In this document: positions 1 to 10,267 of the stretch, in pieces
Layout of the letters: each line of letters begins with the position of its first letter
Numbering within the stretch: the first letter of the stretch is position 1
Assembly: GCF_003144245.1 (NCBI RefSeq)
Contig: NW_020289979.1
Coordinates: 806,001 to 870,000 of the forward strand
Direction of reading: 5' to 3'
From: Jaminaea rosea
Lineage: Eukaryota > Basidiomycota > Exobasidiomycetes > Microstromatales
Length of the DNA: 64,000 nucleotides
Translations under genes and position numbers: made by a program
The notes under the pieces: generated by a model
Seen by the model: the letters and a program-made list of their open reading frames with translations, nothing else
Databases searched by the model: none
Told to the model about the DNA's origin: nothing

Positions 1-741
1 GATCGATTTGCCGCTAAGATGTAGGGATGAGGATGATGATGAGCCTGCTTTCACACCTCCGAGGACAAGGGGCAGCGAGGGCGGCGAAGACGGCGAGAAG
101 CGGCGCGGCTGTCGTGAGCGTGAGCGTCGTGCCGCACGGCTTTCTATTGGTTCAAGCGCCAGGTCCGCCAGGAGGGGAGGGGGCGATGAAGTGGCGTGGG
201 CGCAATGCCTAACCGCTGGGAGAATCGACAGACTGATGGTCGAGGCAAGCGGCAATGGTAACGACGAGGATAGTGAAAGAGAAGGAGCGCGTGGGTCGCA
301 GGGATCCCGGGATCAGTTACGGCCCTCACACCTGCTGTTCAACCCAACAGGCGCAGGCGGCGTTGGGCGCAACCAAGCGGGCAGGCGGGCGGGCGGGCGG
401 GCGGGCGGGCGGACAGCGCGATTTCGCCATGTGGTCATCGACTGACTGAGTCCAATCGAGCGGACCGAGACGAGAGGCGGCAGAGGAGCGGGACTCTAAA
501 GACACACACCACACCGACTCGTTTGCAGGCAGAGAGAGACGCAGACGCAGATGCACGCACGCACGCACGAGCGAGACGAACAAACGGGACAAGAAGATGC
601 TGCGCTACGAGGGCAAGGGCGAAGAGGAGACAAACGATGACGACGGTCGCGGGCTTGCAAGACGAAGATGACACAAGACAAAGATTGCTGCGAATGGGGC
701 TATCTTTACACAACGCGACTTCTGCTCGCTTCTTTTCATCT
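1..741. other. Left-edge stretch without a convincing gene
   Basis: Open frames here are short and overlap on both strands. None shows a recognisable domain, a signal peptide or a splice-consistent continuation. The stretch probably holds the 3' UTR of the minus-strand dioxygenase gene and flanking spacer. It contains a run of GGGC units and an ACGC-type microsatellite near 556-575. Confidence 0.5.
377..413 (+). repeat. GGGC-unit microsatellite (G-tract run)
   Basis: About six tandem copies of a four-base GGGC unit follow GCGGGCAG. Several closely spaced runs of three G are visible on the plus strand. Such tracts can fold into G-quadruplexes, but that is an inference from the base pattern. 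Confidence 0.85.
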
Positions 742-1909
742 TCACGCCTGTACAGACGAGGGCGCTGGAGGAGGACTGTACAGCTGACTGAACGGCATTG
801 CCTCCGTCGGCTGCAGCCAATTGAGCTCGTCGTACCTGGCCCTCGACTCGTCGCCTTCCACCATGTGGAAAGTGTAGATGTACCTGCGCGAGAGGGCGTG
901 CGTGGCATGCGTGAGATGTGACAGAATGGAGTGCGTCAGCTACTTGCTGACCGGTTCAAGAGACCTCGCGCATACGCACCGACTCTTGTCGCTCAGATTC
1001 ATCTTGCTCTGGTGCAGCACTGAGCCGTGGATAAGGACGAGAGTCCCTGCTTTGCATTCGCCAATCTGCGCCTCCTCGTCTGACCACTCGAGCTCTTCGC
1101 CCTTGTCGACATCAACGAAGTGTGTTCCACCTTTTCCATCTGGCTGTCTCCTGACAAAGCGGCGGTCAATCCCTCGAGGCTGGCCGTGCTCCCTTGCGAC
1201 GCCCTCCGCCTCGAGCGGTCGTGACGCTTTCGCGCTCTTTGCGTCGCTATGTGTCTTCGACCAGCGGTGAGAGCCAGGCATAAAGCTCAGACAGCCATTG
1301 TCACGCGTGCAGTCCTCGAGGGCGAACCAGAAGCCAATGGCGGACGGAGGGTCAGTGTAGAGGAAGGTCGAGTCGTTGTGATGAGGTACGGCGCCTCCTA
1401 TCGCTGGGGGTTTGCAGATGACCATCGACTGCAGGACGCGGGGATCTCGATGAGCGTCGAGGGAGCGAGCAAGGTTCTGCAGTCTCTCAGAGAAGGAGAA
1501 GCGGTGGAAGACTGGGTCATGGGCGTGAAGAGCATGGCCGACTTTGTTGACCGCCTGGCGATAAGGGAAGATGGATCAGCATACAAGCTGTCGTGCGTCC
1601 GCCACAATCTCGCATGCGCACCTGATCTTTCGGTCTGTTGAGCTGACCATCCTCACCTAGCGCTCCCTCCTCGAAGAAGTAGCGCACCTTGTCGCCCGAC
1701 TCGAGAAAGTAGCGCGCATGACGGTCATCGTCGAGGTCGTTGGTGAACTTTGTCAGCGGGTGGTCCTCAAGGGAGAAGTTCTTGACGAGGTGGCGAGCCT
1801 GAGCAAGCGGCTCAGCAGGGTCAAAGAAGTCGGGCAGCAGGAGGTAGCCATCGCGATGGAATTGATCCAGCTGTTCGCGAGTGAGGGCGCCGGTCGTCGT
1901 TGTCGTCAT
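742..1909 (-). CDS. PHYHD1: Phytanoyl-CoA dioxygenase domain protein (PHYHD1-like)
   Basis: Fe(II)/2-oxoglutarate-dependent oxygenase of the PHYH family, about 334 aa, no signal peptide. Exons on the minus strand: 1909-1622, 1554-980, 883-742, with introns of 67 and 96 nt. The N-terminus starts the fold with DQFHRDGYLLLPDFF. The metal site is H155-x-D157 (HHNDSTFLY). The distal histidine lies in LIHGSVLHQS (about H277). The NLSDKSR|YIYTFH segment carries the 2-oxoglutarate-binding arginine and is split by intron 2. This order matches animal PHYHD1 closely. The start at 1909 (MTTTTTGALT) was preferred to an in-frame upstream ATG at 1963 because the domain begins directly after it. The natural substrate of PHYHD1-like enzymes is poorly known, so only the reaction class is assigned. 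It is divergent to the transporter gene at 2570. Confidence 0.9.
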
Positions 1910-2569
1910 GGTCGCGCTCGAGAAGATGTGAGCGATTAGTGGACAAGCCGCGCTTGCCGCCAATCGTCGCTGCGTCGGAGAGCCAAAGGCGGGGAAGCTC
2001 TCAATCGGACTGCCGGCCGGATAACGAGGCCGAGGGCAGAGCGCTCTCGGGGGCTACGTCGCTCTGGCGCCGACCCTTTGCCCACAAGTTGCGTTCCACC
2101 TTGCTATTCGTCGTACTGCGTTGCTGTCCCTGGCAGCACGAGAGACACTCGGACGTTGCGAAGGCCGCCACTGGTCATCATGTTCCACTCGTCCTCTTCG
2201 CCACACTTCGCCAGTCAATCGTGTGACCGCCCGCCCACTCTTCGGCACGAACGGCAACTTTAGGCCGGTTGCTAGCTCGTCGTGCATACCCGGCGGCTGC
2301 TGAGTCGTCATGTCCAAGATAGCCGGCCAAATCGCCGTCGTGCGCCCTCAATCTGGATACGAGGGAGAGACGCGCTAAACAGGCGGCAAAGGGGCCATGG
2401 CGTGCAGGGCAATGGGGCCCTCGCGCGATACGCTCGTAATTGCGGGTGTACACTCGCCTGTTCCTCGCCTGCGCACATTGCCGCTATCTCACAGGACGCC
2501 GTATAAGACAGCAGTGCAACGATCTCGCATTCCCCACATCCTCTCCCTACACCCAAACGCCTCACCAAG
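1910..2569. promoter_or_regulatory. Divergent intergenic region, dioxygenase / amino acid transporter
   Basis: These 660 bases separate two head-to-head start codons and must hold both promoters. No TATA box or known operator stands out. The last 60 bases before the transporter ATG are C-rich (TCCCCACATCCTCTCCCTAC), as is common just upstream of basidiomycete start codons. Confidence 0.6.
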
Positions 2570-4478
2570 ATGGGCTTCCCAATCGACGATCCCGTTCAGC
2601 AAACGCCTGCCGCGGGCGACAAGACGTTGAGCAGCAGCACAGATGAGAAAGCCAGCGTCACCGCCCACGACCATGCCAATGCGCCTGCGCCAGTCAGTGA
2701 TATCGCCTACCCTTACCTCGAAGAATCGATCGCCTACGCCGATGCACAGTACTCCAAGAACGATGTTATTCCCCAAGGCGACAAGCTCAGCCCGCACGAG
2801 TCGATTCGAACTGGGTTGCTCAGGCTCGTGTGGGGTGCGCCTTCCCCCGAGCTTGCTGTGGCAGCCCCAAAGCCGATGGACATGTCCCTCTCCGTCGAAG
2901 ATGGTATTGACGAGTCGACGGCAAAGGAGCTGCAGAACAGGAGAGCCCTTCGCAAGGTGTCCGCGGTGACGGCCACGTACCTCATTTTGACCGATATCCT
3001 TGGTCCCTTTTCCACTCGTGAATGCCGCGGCGACTGACATGACGTACGCGGAACCTGTTCTGACACGCCGCCCTCCTCTGCGCAGCCTATGGATTCCGCG
3101 AGCTCGGCTACGCTCCCGGCACGCTCCTCTACTTTTTCCTCGCCATCGCTGCCTGGTACTGCGGCAACCTCCTCTCCGTCCTATACCTGCGTCTGGACAG
3201 CGACCGTCTACCCGTTCGCAACTACGGCCAGTTGACTGGACGCATCTTCGGCGCCCCGGGCCGTGCGCTCAGCGATGTTCTCATGATCATCCAGCTCGTC
3301 GTCAACTGCGGGACAATCCTACTCTCCAACGCCCAGTCCATGGCGCAGATCATCGACAATGCGCCGGGCAACCACCACCTGTGCTTCGTCGTCGTCATTC
3401 TCATCTTCCTCATCATCAGCTTGCTCCTGAGCCCCGTTCGCTCGCTCAGAGGCGTCGGATTCTTCTCCAACGTATCCGTCTTCCTCAATGTCGTCCTCAT
3501 CTTTGCCACTATCGGATTCGTCACCACCTCGCCCCCGAACTACGAGGCGGCCAAGGCGTCGTATGGCATCGACAGGGCGCCCGTCATGGCCGTCGCCTTT
3601 GTCCAACAGGCGCTCGAGGCCAAGGTCAACGGTGTCATGAACCTCGTCTTTAGCTACGGTGGTGCAATGGTGTTCGTCGATTTCCTCAGCGAGATGAAGG
3701 TGCGTACGTGCGGACTGCGGCTGTCTTGTCATTACGCTGATGCCCTCTCCCCTCGCCACTCTCGCAGCGCCCCTGGGACTTTTGGAAGGCCATGTCCTTT
3801 GCGCAGACGTTCATCTTCTGCCTGTACATCCTCATCGGCCTGGTCGTCTACAGCCAGCAGGGCCAGTTCACGCAAAGTCTCGCGTACTACGGCGTCTCAC
3901 CTTACAGCATGCAGACGTTCGGTAACGTCGTCGGCTTCACCACGGGCACGATTGCCGCACTGCTCTACGGCAACATCGCCGTCAAGCTCTGCTACTCGAC
4001 CATCGTCGAGCGCTGGTGCAAAGGCCCCGCTCTCATGACACAGCGCGGCTGGGCCTTCTGGGGCCTCTGCAACGCCGTGTTCTGGCCCCTCGCCTTTGTC
4101 ATCGGAGGCGCCATTCCCCAGATCCAGACGATCGCCGGAATCGTCGCCGCCGTCTGCATTCTTCAATTCTCCTACACGTTCCCCTTCCTCCTCAAGTGGG
4201 GAATGGACATGCAGATCTTGGCCATGGCAGAGGACGAGGCGTACACACCTGGCACCACGCCGAGGAGAAGAGACGGGTGGACCAGCGTGAGCCGCTGGCG
4301 TCGTGCACTGTTCACTGGCTCGCTCAAGCAGCAGGTCATGAACTGGGCGCATCTCGTGCTCTTCTTGGCGAGCTTGTCCATGGCTTGCCTGGGTATGTGG
4401 GGAAGTGGGCTATCCATCAAGGAGACGTTCGCCGTTGCGCAAGCGACGTCCTTCGGCTGCGCAAGTCCTGGATCGTAG
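2570..4478 (+). CDS. Amino acid transporter, AAAP family (Neurospora Mtr type)
   Basis: Polytopic plasma-membrane transporter of about 590 aa (Aa_trans family), predicted to import neutral or aromatic amino acids with protons, as Neurospora Mtr does. Exons: 2570-3017, 3086-3699, 3768-4478; both introns are 68 nt. The hydrophilic N-terminus of about 130 residues is followed by the first membrane span with the GPFST|PYGFRELGY motif, which is restored exactly by removing intron 1. About eleven hydrophobic segments follow. The C-terminus ends in ATSFGCASPGS, a typical ending of fungal Mtr-like proteins. Substrate specificity cannot be read from the sequence. Confidence 0.9.
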
Positions 4479-5190
4479 AAGGGTAATGGGCCGTGACGCT
4501 CGTCGATCTTCGCGCAGGGGAGCCTCACGGTCTTGTCACTGCTATCTGACCGTACCTGCAATCGTAAAGCTTCTTCCCATCAGCCCGGTCTTGCACACAA
4601 CGAGCTGATTTTCCCATGGGCAGCATCGCTCACTACTCTGCTCGGCAGTACTTGGCTGCGCAAGGGCATCGTGAGCGGCTGACGGACGTCAAATCTCGCC
4701 GTCGTAGACGTGAGAACGCGCCTGATTGGCCTCGAGGTCTCCGTTGCGAGCCGCATCGACTTTCTGGCTGAGGCGCTCTGGCGCTGTGCTGGACACACGG
4801 AGGCACAATCAGATGGTGCTCAGACTCGGCTATTTTGGTCGTCAAAGGGCATAGAGATAGCAGAGAGTCGTTGCAGTGATGCGCCGGTGCTTGCCACATG
4901 AAGCTGTTGCGATTCTCACGCTTCGCTGACTCTCCGATGATGAGCCCTTGCCCTCTTTGCGACTGACAGTCTGGAGGACTTGCCCCGAATCGATCATGTC
5001 CGCAAGCTGAAAGACAGCGCGCGTGTGCGAAAGTGCAAAACTCGATCCGAGCGCAGAAGCAAAGACGGCGACGCCCTTTACCCTGGATGTACGCACAGGC
5101 TCTAAGAAGTCGTTGAGCATTGTGAGCTTTCTTCTCTCCATCGTATTGCCATACCATCAGCAGGCAAGACTGAAGTCTCACCTGCTCCAC
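4479..5190. other. Spacer between the transporter and SSP-A
   Basis: It holds the 3' UTR of the transporter and the upstream region of SSP-A. A 195-codon open frame on the minus strand (5220-4633) has no ATG start, no recognisable domain and an erratic composition. No gene is supported here. Confidence 0.55.
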
Positions 5191-5250
5191 GTAAGTATCG
5201 ATGCTTTCGCGCTGCGGCACGCCATCTGACGCGCGTCGCGTTCTTCACAG
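5191..5250 (+). other. Probable 5' UTR intron of SSP-A
   Basis: A perfect GTAAGT donor at 5191 and a TTCTTCACAG acceptor ending at 5250 lie just before CCACCATG. Two other members of the family (SSP-C and SSP-D) have the same arrangement, which supports a conserved leader intron. Confidence 0.6.
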
Positions 5251-5255
5251 CCACC

Positions 5256-5695
5256 ATGAAATTCGCGCGCCCTCTACTCAAGCTGGCTGTGACCCTCAAT
5301 CTCGTCGGCATGACTGTCATGTGGTCTGTTGATGCCGCTCCTGTCAACGAGCTGCTGGCCAAGCGCGACGACCCGCAGAAGCCCGTGAGTTGCGCCAGGG
5401 GGGTCCTGCACCTTCCTCAGACCGTAGCTGACATTAGTCGCCTTTCCTCCAGCCTGACCCATGCGGTGCTTGCAGTGCCGTCGGCGTGCACTCGGCTTGC
5501 TGCCTCTGTTACCACAACTGTTTGGATGAAAGGGCTGCAATGAATGCTTTCCTCGAGATGCGCGAGGTCGAGGAGCCCCTCGTAAAGGTCAGGGACGCGT
5601 CTGTGGCCGACCTTCGGGGCAGCGACACCGCTAAAATTGGCCTGCAGCGTAGGAGTGACGCCAAAGATTCTGTCAGCCACTTTCAACTCATCTAG
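5256..5695 (+). CDS. Small secreted cysteine-rich protein SSP-A
   Basis: About 123 aa in two exons, 5256-5384 and 5453-5695, with a phase-0 intron of 68 nt. Residues 1-28 form a signal peptide (MKFARPLLKLAV, then hydrophobic, ending SVDAAP). A KR-type site (LLAKR) follows and could be cut by a Kex2-like protease. Exon 2 opens with PDPCGACSAVG and a CCLCY core: C-x2-C, then a CC pair, x, C, then a last C three residues later. This core resembles the C-terminal module of SSP-C to F, but here a tail of about 60 residues follows. It is therefore the most divergent member. No known domain is recognised; a role outside the cell, such as effector or surface peptide, is inference. An intron later in exon 2 is possible and would shorten the tail. 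Confidence 0.6.
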
Positions 5696-6214
5696 GCCAG
5701 TGCGGTGGTCCCGACGCTACAGGCTCTTACACTCAACGCCGAATCCCCTTTCCATCTTTGAACTTTGCCGCAGAGGAGGCTAATGATGCCTTCAGGTGCT
5801 TTGAAGGGACAAGGCCCACCACTTTCAAAAAGCTCGCGGGCAAGGACAAGTCAAGAATGTCTTTGTTACTATTTCAAGAGCTACCGTTGATTTCATTTCT
5901 TCGAACGATAGCGCTTCAGACAGCTACAGGTGGCAACATGTCCGGCAAGCCGCCCTATCATCAAATTTTCTTCTCTTTCAAAGCCGACGGCGTATCCGTT
6001 GACTCTTGATCACACTACCGTCATATCTTTTGACTCGTATGTGCGCTGCATGAAAAACGAAGAGTCTCTTGTTCCTCCTCTCGCAGGTCGCTGTGAGTAC
6101 CTCTCGCCAGCAACTGGACCGCACATCTTGACGCGTGTTGCTGAAGCCACACTGGCTCGAGCGAATCTGCAGGCGCCAGCACGGCTGGGTCGACAGGGCG
6201 TTGGATCGAGCTCG
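5696..6214. other. Spacer downstream of SSP-A
   Basis: Two short plus-strand open frames (5758-6009 and 5930-6220) have no signal peptide, domain or splice support. The right end merges with the decayed minus-strand HINT-like sequence. No gene is supported. Confidence 0.5.
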
Positions 6215-6950
6215 ACCTAAAGCTTGAGAAGGGTCAAGTTTCCGCGCTCTCGGTTGAAAACTTCGATCACCTTGGTGAGCTACGCCCTCGTCTTGGCATC
6301 ACTGCTGGTGATAGCGGGCTTGGAATGATCTCCGTCGCCAAGCCAGTATCCCAAGTAGTATGGGTTCAGCGGCATCAACTCGATGCCGTGCCCTCCGCGG
6401 CGGAGGAGGAAGGCCACTCCCAACATCTTGATCGGCATGCTGTTGTAGTTGGTATGCTTGGAGTTGGCGTACTCCTCGACAGACATGCGGTGGAGCTCCC
6501 CTGGGAGGATGAGGAGCGGGTCGATGAGCTCCGTCGCGATTGGGCTCATGGCTGCGACGAGTGATACTGGGCGATTTGAGTGGAGTCGAAGGCCTTGGTG
6601 ATCGGCCTGATCGTCCCGCAAGGGCCCAAATGACTAGGTTGTGCGGCGAGTTGAGTCGAGATTGCGGAGCTGGTGCGTTCGTCGTTGCGCCAAGGCTCAC
6701 TCGAGAGCTGCATGGCGTCGCTCTCATCTTCCTCACTGTCGCTGCTGTTGCCCGCCGAAAGTATGGTCTTGTCCTCTGAGCCAAGCCATTCGCCTCCGTC
6801 GCTGGAGTCATCGTCTGACTCCAAGTCGCCTTGAGACAGAGCAACCCCAAAAGCACGTTCGTCGAGGACGTTCGCTGAGCTATCCAGCTCACTCGCTGCG
6901 GCCAATTGAGCAATGCCAGGGTTTTGCTGGCAGCGCGTCCACCATGTCAA
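6215..6950 (-). pseudogene. HINT / LAGLIDADG-type homing endonuclease-like remnant
   Basis: Read on the minus strand, the segment shows GPCGTIRPITKAF, which resembles the N-terminal part of a HINT (intein-type) domain. It continues, after a frame change, with ELIDPLLILPGELHRMSVEE and then NPYYLGYWLGDGDHSKPAIT. The last stretch is the first LAGLIDADG-like helix plus the following strand as seen in intein-type homing endonucleases. After this the homologous frame meets in-frame stop codons and fades, and no second LAGLIDADG motif was found. An acidic Ser-rich stretch precedes the HINT part. The family call rests on motif recognition only. It looks like a dead or truncated copy, not an intein inside a host gene, because no flanking extein is visible. 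Confidence 0.5.
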
Positions 6951-7299
6951 GGTGCGAGGGGTACTTTGCGAATGGTTCTGCCACAGAGATGGCTTCGTCT
7001 TGGCAGCGGCGTAGAGGTACAGGCCGTGGATGCCATCAGCGACGGAGTGGTTTTTGCATTACTTTGACGGCAGATTCAAGCGAGAGCTTGAAGGGCGTCT
7101 CATCTTATAGCATATGAACCAATGCGAGACACCTCATTCGCCCACGTCGTGCAGTACAGGGCGGTGGGTGTTGATCCGGTCAAGGATAGCCATACGCATT
7201 GGCCACGCGTATCCATCTAAGTCGGCGAACAGGCCTGCAGCAGCGTGGTGGCGTAACAACGTTGTCTCACCGTCTCCTGGCGAGAGAGCAAAGGCTATG
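6951..7299. other. Coding-like minus-strand sequence, unresolved
   Basis: A minus-strand frame at about 7134-7300 has protein-like composition (FADLDGYAWPMRMAILDRIN) but ends quickly. The rest shows no domain. It lies between the HINT remnant and the partial SSP copy and may be part of the same decayed locus. Confidence 0.35.
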
Positions 7300-7402
7300 T
7301 GTGCAAAAGACGCATGCTGTACCGGCGAGGGCGGGTGTTGAGCGCAACAGGCAGCTGAGCAATGGCGCAAAAGAGGATGCAGGGAGATCGCGAGGTGCCA
7401 AG
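7300..7402 (+). pseudogene. Partial copy of the SSP-C 3' end (SSP-B fragment)
   Basis: About 100 bases are nearly identical to 12198-12299, covering the last codons, the stop codon and the 3' flank of SSP-C. The end of the frame reads DACCTGEGGC-stop, against SACCTCEGGC-stop in SSP-C. No signal-peptide exon or upstream half of the module was found. It is a truncated duplicate placed inside the minus-strand OTU/HINT locus. The high identity of the non-coding flank suggests a fairly recent copy event. Confidence 0.75.
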
Positions 7403-7510
7403 TGTGCTCTCGAGTACACTCGATGGCGGTCGAGTGGATGCGGGAGTGCTCGAGCCTGATCGAGAGTTGACGAGTCGCTGACGATGTGCGCGAGTGTGCT
7501 CGATGGCCAG

Positions 7511-7960
7511 CTAGAACATGGTCGTGTAATGGCCAACCCCACTTCGGTCATGCCAGACTCCAACAGCTGCAATGTCCGGTCCTCCATCGTCCTCTCCATC
7601 TTGGCTGCAGCGGAAGATACCAAAGCTGCGATGCGGGTTCTGGCCGGGGTGGTCGGTACGAGCAGCGACAAAGGGCGTATCTGTGACATAGGCGATGTCA
7701 GCGCCAATGATTTCGGGCATCACTTGCAGAGTGAAGTCGTCTCCGTAGGTCTCATTGAGCTCCATCAGATCAACACAGACGTCATAGTCGACGTCGGGAT
7801 CCAGAAGGGGCTCGATTCTAACGCGCCAGGGCGTCGTTCTCAGCGCAGCGAAAACAGCTGCTCTCAAGCTCTGGTGAGTCCATGGTATACCATCACGAGG
7901 CGGAGCGCTCAGTGCCACCGCTCGGAGCTGGCAGTTCCCATCTCCTTCGACCCAGGCCGT
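7511..7960 (-). CDS. OTU-like cysteine protease domain (C-terminal exon or fragment)
   Basis: The minus-strand frame carries an ovarian-tumour (OTU) fold from end to end. It opens with VEGDGNCQLRAVAL, where DGNC holds the catalytic cysteine. It continues with HQSLRAAVFAALR and YGDDFTLQVMPEIIGADIAY, matching the family WG..LEL.ALAELL pattern. It ends with GVGHYTTMF-stop, where HY supplies the catalytic histidine. OTU proteases cut ubiquitin chains, and the domain also turns up in mobile elements. No ATG lies close upstream, so this is the last exon of a larger gene or a relic. Upstream, on the same strand, come an acidic linker, an HNH-like domain and further coding-like segments. The frame changes between these parts were not resolved. 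Confidence 0.6.
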   Translation of the reverse strand, partial: TAWVEGDGNCQLRAVALSAPPRDGIPWTHQSLRAAVFAALRTTPWRVRIEPLLDPDVDYDVCVDLMELNETYGDDFTLQVMPEIIGADIAYVTDTPFVAARTDHPGQNPHRSFGIFRCSQDGEDDGGPDIAAVGVWHDRSGVGHYTTMF

Positions 7961-7989
7961 CGTAACGGTTTTTTTTGCCCCAGGCGCCG

Positions 7990-8376
7990 TCGTGTCTGTT
8001 CGCGGAGGGGACCAGTGGGACGTCGCAGCGCCGGGAGGTGATGATGATGGACGAGACGGATGTCGCCCGCCTGGAGCGCCGAAACGGGGAGAATCGGCTC
8101 ATCAAGGACATCGTCCCCCTCGTCATCTTCCTCCGACGGCAAATTGGCAGCGGCGAGCGGACGGCCAACGTCATCGCTGCTATCGTCGTCGTCGCGCGCG
8201 TAGTCGCTGTCCTTGTCTGCGCTCCAGCCCTCTGCGTCGAGAAGGGCATCCAAGTCGACAGGCTTGACGCTGATCCAATCCGAGAAGGGGATGGTTACTC
8301 GTTGCACTGCCTCTCGCGCGTTCTCCTCCACAAAGTCGTGATTCATGCTGTCGTGCCAGGTGAAGTGCATCTCGTC
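7990..8376 (-). other. Acidic linker frame upstream of the OTU domain
   Basis: Open minus-strand frame with MHFTWHDSMNHDFVEEN and then strongly acidic Asp/Glu/Ser runs (DDDDSSDD, SEEDDEGDD). It lies between the HNH-like and OTU-like segments and is probably part of the same former or present gene. No domain is recognised. Confidence 0.4.
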
Positions 8377-8396
8377 GTGATTTGACTCGCCACGAC

Positions 8397-8895
8397 CCCA
8401 CTTACTGTATCTGCCATCGTCGCAAGCCGAGTATTACGCGGTGTGTAGCCCAGGTTGTTGTTGAGGCGATCAAAAGTACGCAATGGCATTGGCCACACTG
8501 ATCCGTCTCCATTGATTAACAGCCCGGGACCAGCGCGTCGATCCAACAGCATCCTCTGAATTGCCTCTACCGTCAGAGAGTAGGGCAAGCCACGTCTCTT
8601 AGCCCCACCCTTTAAGCGAGCGTTCGCATATTGGGCAAGGCGCTCGATGGATGCTGCCTCTGCTGCGGAGGGAGGGGGAGGGGGAGGCTGACGGCTCGTC
8701 TCCGCAGCGAGCGTCCTTGCCCACGTTGGGTCGATCGCTGGAACCGTTCGCACCGGTTGTTTCTTGCGCCACGAGCGAGAATAATTCAGGACCATGACGC
8801 GCGCTTCCTCGTCAGAGTAGTCCATCTTGACGAACTGGCAGATCACGCATAGCATCTGTGTGTTTTCCCGCGTGTACTCCCTCAGTGCTGTGTCA
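8397..8895 (-). CDS. HNH-endonuclease-like segment (exon or fragment)
   Basis: The minus-strand frame runs from REYTRENTQMLCVICQF through a Pro-rich stretch (PPPPPPS) to AKRRGLPYSLTVEAIQRML. It ends with TFDRLNNNLGYTPRNTRLAT. The last two pieces match the order of phage- and alga-type HNH proteins, which have (R)RGLPF-L at the front and SLDRIDNSKGYTPGNVR at the back. The zinc- or metal-ligand pair normally found in between (CALTG-like) is not visible, so catalysis is doubtful. A GTAAGT donor follows MADT directly, suggesting a spliced gene. Assignment is by pattern only. Confidence 0.45.
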
Positions 8896-9124
8896 ATGCG
8901 TTCTCAGCTGCATCTCTGACGGCCTGCTGCTCGCCGGTGAGGAACCTGCTTACTGGCAGTTTCAAGGAGTCGCTTCGATACGTCGAGCAGAGCCAGCGCC
9001 AAAAAAATCAGCCGAGTGGTGCCTCAGCCCGATGTTGGTAGTATGGATGGCAATCGCCGCTTCATCCTCCCAGCCGCTCGTGATCGTCGCAGCGAGACAC
9101 CTCACCTCGTTGATGCCCAGGGTG

Positions 9125-9712
9125 CTAGACCAGAGCGAGTTGAAGAAGAATCTCCCACCTTGCCCGCGAGGGCGACCGTGCAAACGCGCGCAGCGGCTGC
9201 AGATGGTCGCGAGGAGCTCCCGAGCTGGCTCTCTTGCCGTCGATGGCTGGGTGCATAAGATAGGTGAAGTGAAGATTGGGAAAGCTCTGGACGAGGCGAC
9301 GTCGCGTGAGGTATTCGAGCCGGCTTGAGAGCGTACCAGGCTGCTGCAGGCGGTCCAACACCGGCTGCGCATCTGTCTCACTTGCCGTGTCGAAAAACCA
9401 GTTGATCAAGGATTCGATGTCCTACAGCGCCTTGGTACAGACGCAAGACAGATTGCCTTGAAGCCAGTCGTTCGGACTGCAGCCCTGAGACGACGCCACC
9501 AAGCAGCGCGACACTTCCCTCGCGCGAGGCCGAGGCTGATCCTTACCATCGCGAGCTGCACATTTGCTTGGCATATCGCCAGGAAGCGGTCTCTGATGCC
9601 TCGGTTCTTGGTGGTGCGAGTCTCTCCGGCCTCTTGCCGCTTTGGGATCAGACTCGATCCGGAGCTCAGCGAGGATGATGACAGGAACTGAGAGCGAGAA
9701 GGGCCGGGGTAT
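9125..9712 (-). other. Two coding-like exons of the OTU/HNH locus
   Basis: A minus-strand frame ending DRFLAICQANVQLAM stops at a GTAAGG donor (9546). A CTGTAG acceptor (ends 9422) joins it in frame to DIESLINWFFDTASETDAQP, giving a 125-nt intron and a continuous reading frame to 9125. The encoded sequence has natural composition but no domain that I recognise. It may be the middle of a long gene whose end is the HNH/OTU part. The downstream connection could not be made cleanly. Confidence 0.4.
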
Positions 9713-10267
9713 CAGGATGGCGGTGGCTCATCGATGTCTGCCATTGGCGAGTCATCTGGGGGACATATGGTCAGCACGATATGCTCAAGAGAAGACGCGA
9801 GCCAGCTGGATGTCCGAAAGCGCTCACCGATGTCATTGTTGGACCTCGCGATTTGCATTTACGGTGGGAGGAGCTGCCCCGCCATTGCTTCTAAATGGTG
9901 CCAGCCATGGGTCGTCGACGCCCGTGCTTGGTGGCGCTGCCCCTCACGATGGCCAGGAGCTTGAGCGCCGGTGACGGCAACGATTCCATTGGACTTGCGA
10001 CGTTGCCGTTCGCTGACTTCGCGCACTGTCCGTCCCGTCCTTCTCTGCTTGCGTCTTCTCTTGGCCCCTTCTGCAGCGAGGGATTGGGCGAGTGCATTCG
10101 AACGGTGAGGTCTGCCGCACTACAGTACCGCGCCCTCTGGTCGAAGCCGTTGACTTGCGCTTCTTCGATGCGCCGACCGGCGCCATGGATTTGCTAGGCT
10201 ATCGAAGAGGAGGCATCAGGTCGGGACCATCACCGTATCAGGACTCAAATGAAGTGTCTTGCTCTTG

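Noticed and set aside
4633-5220. 195-codon minus-strand frame before SSP-A
   Set aside because: It lacks an ATG and any domain, and it overlaps the SSP-A leader intron.
6215-6950. An active intein in a host gene
   Set aside because: No extein sequence flanks the HINT-like part, and the frame is interrupted.
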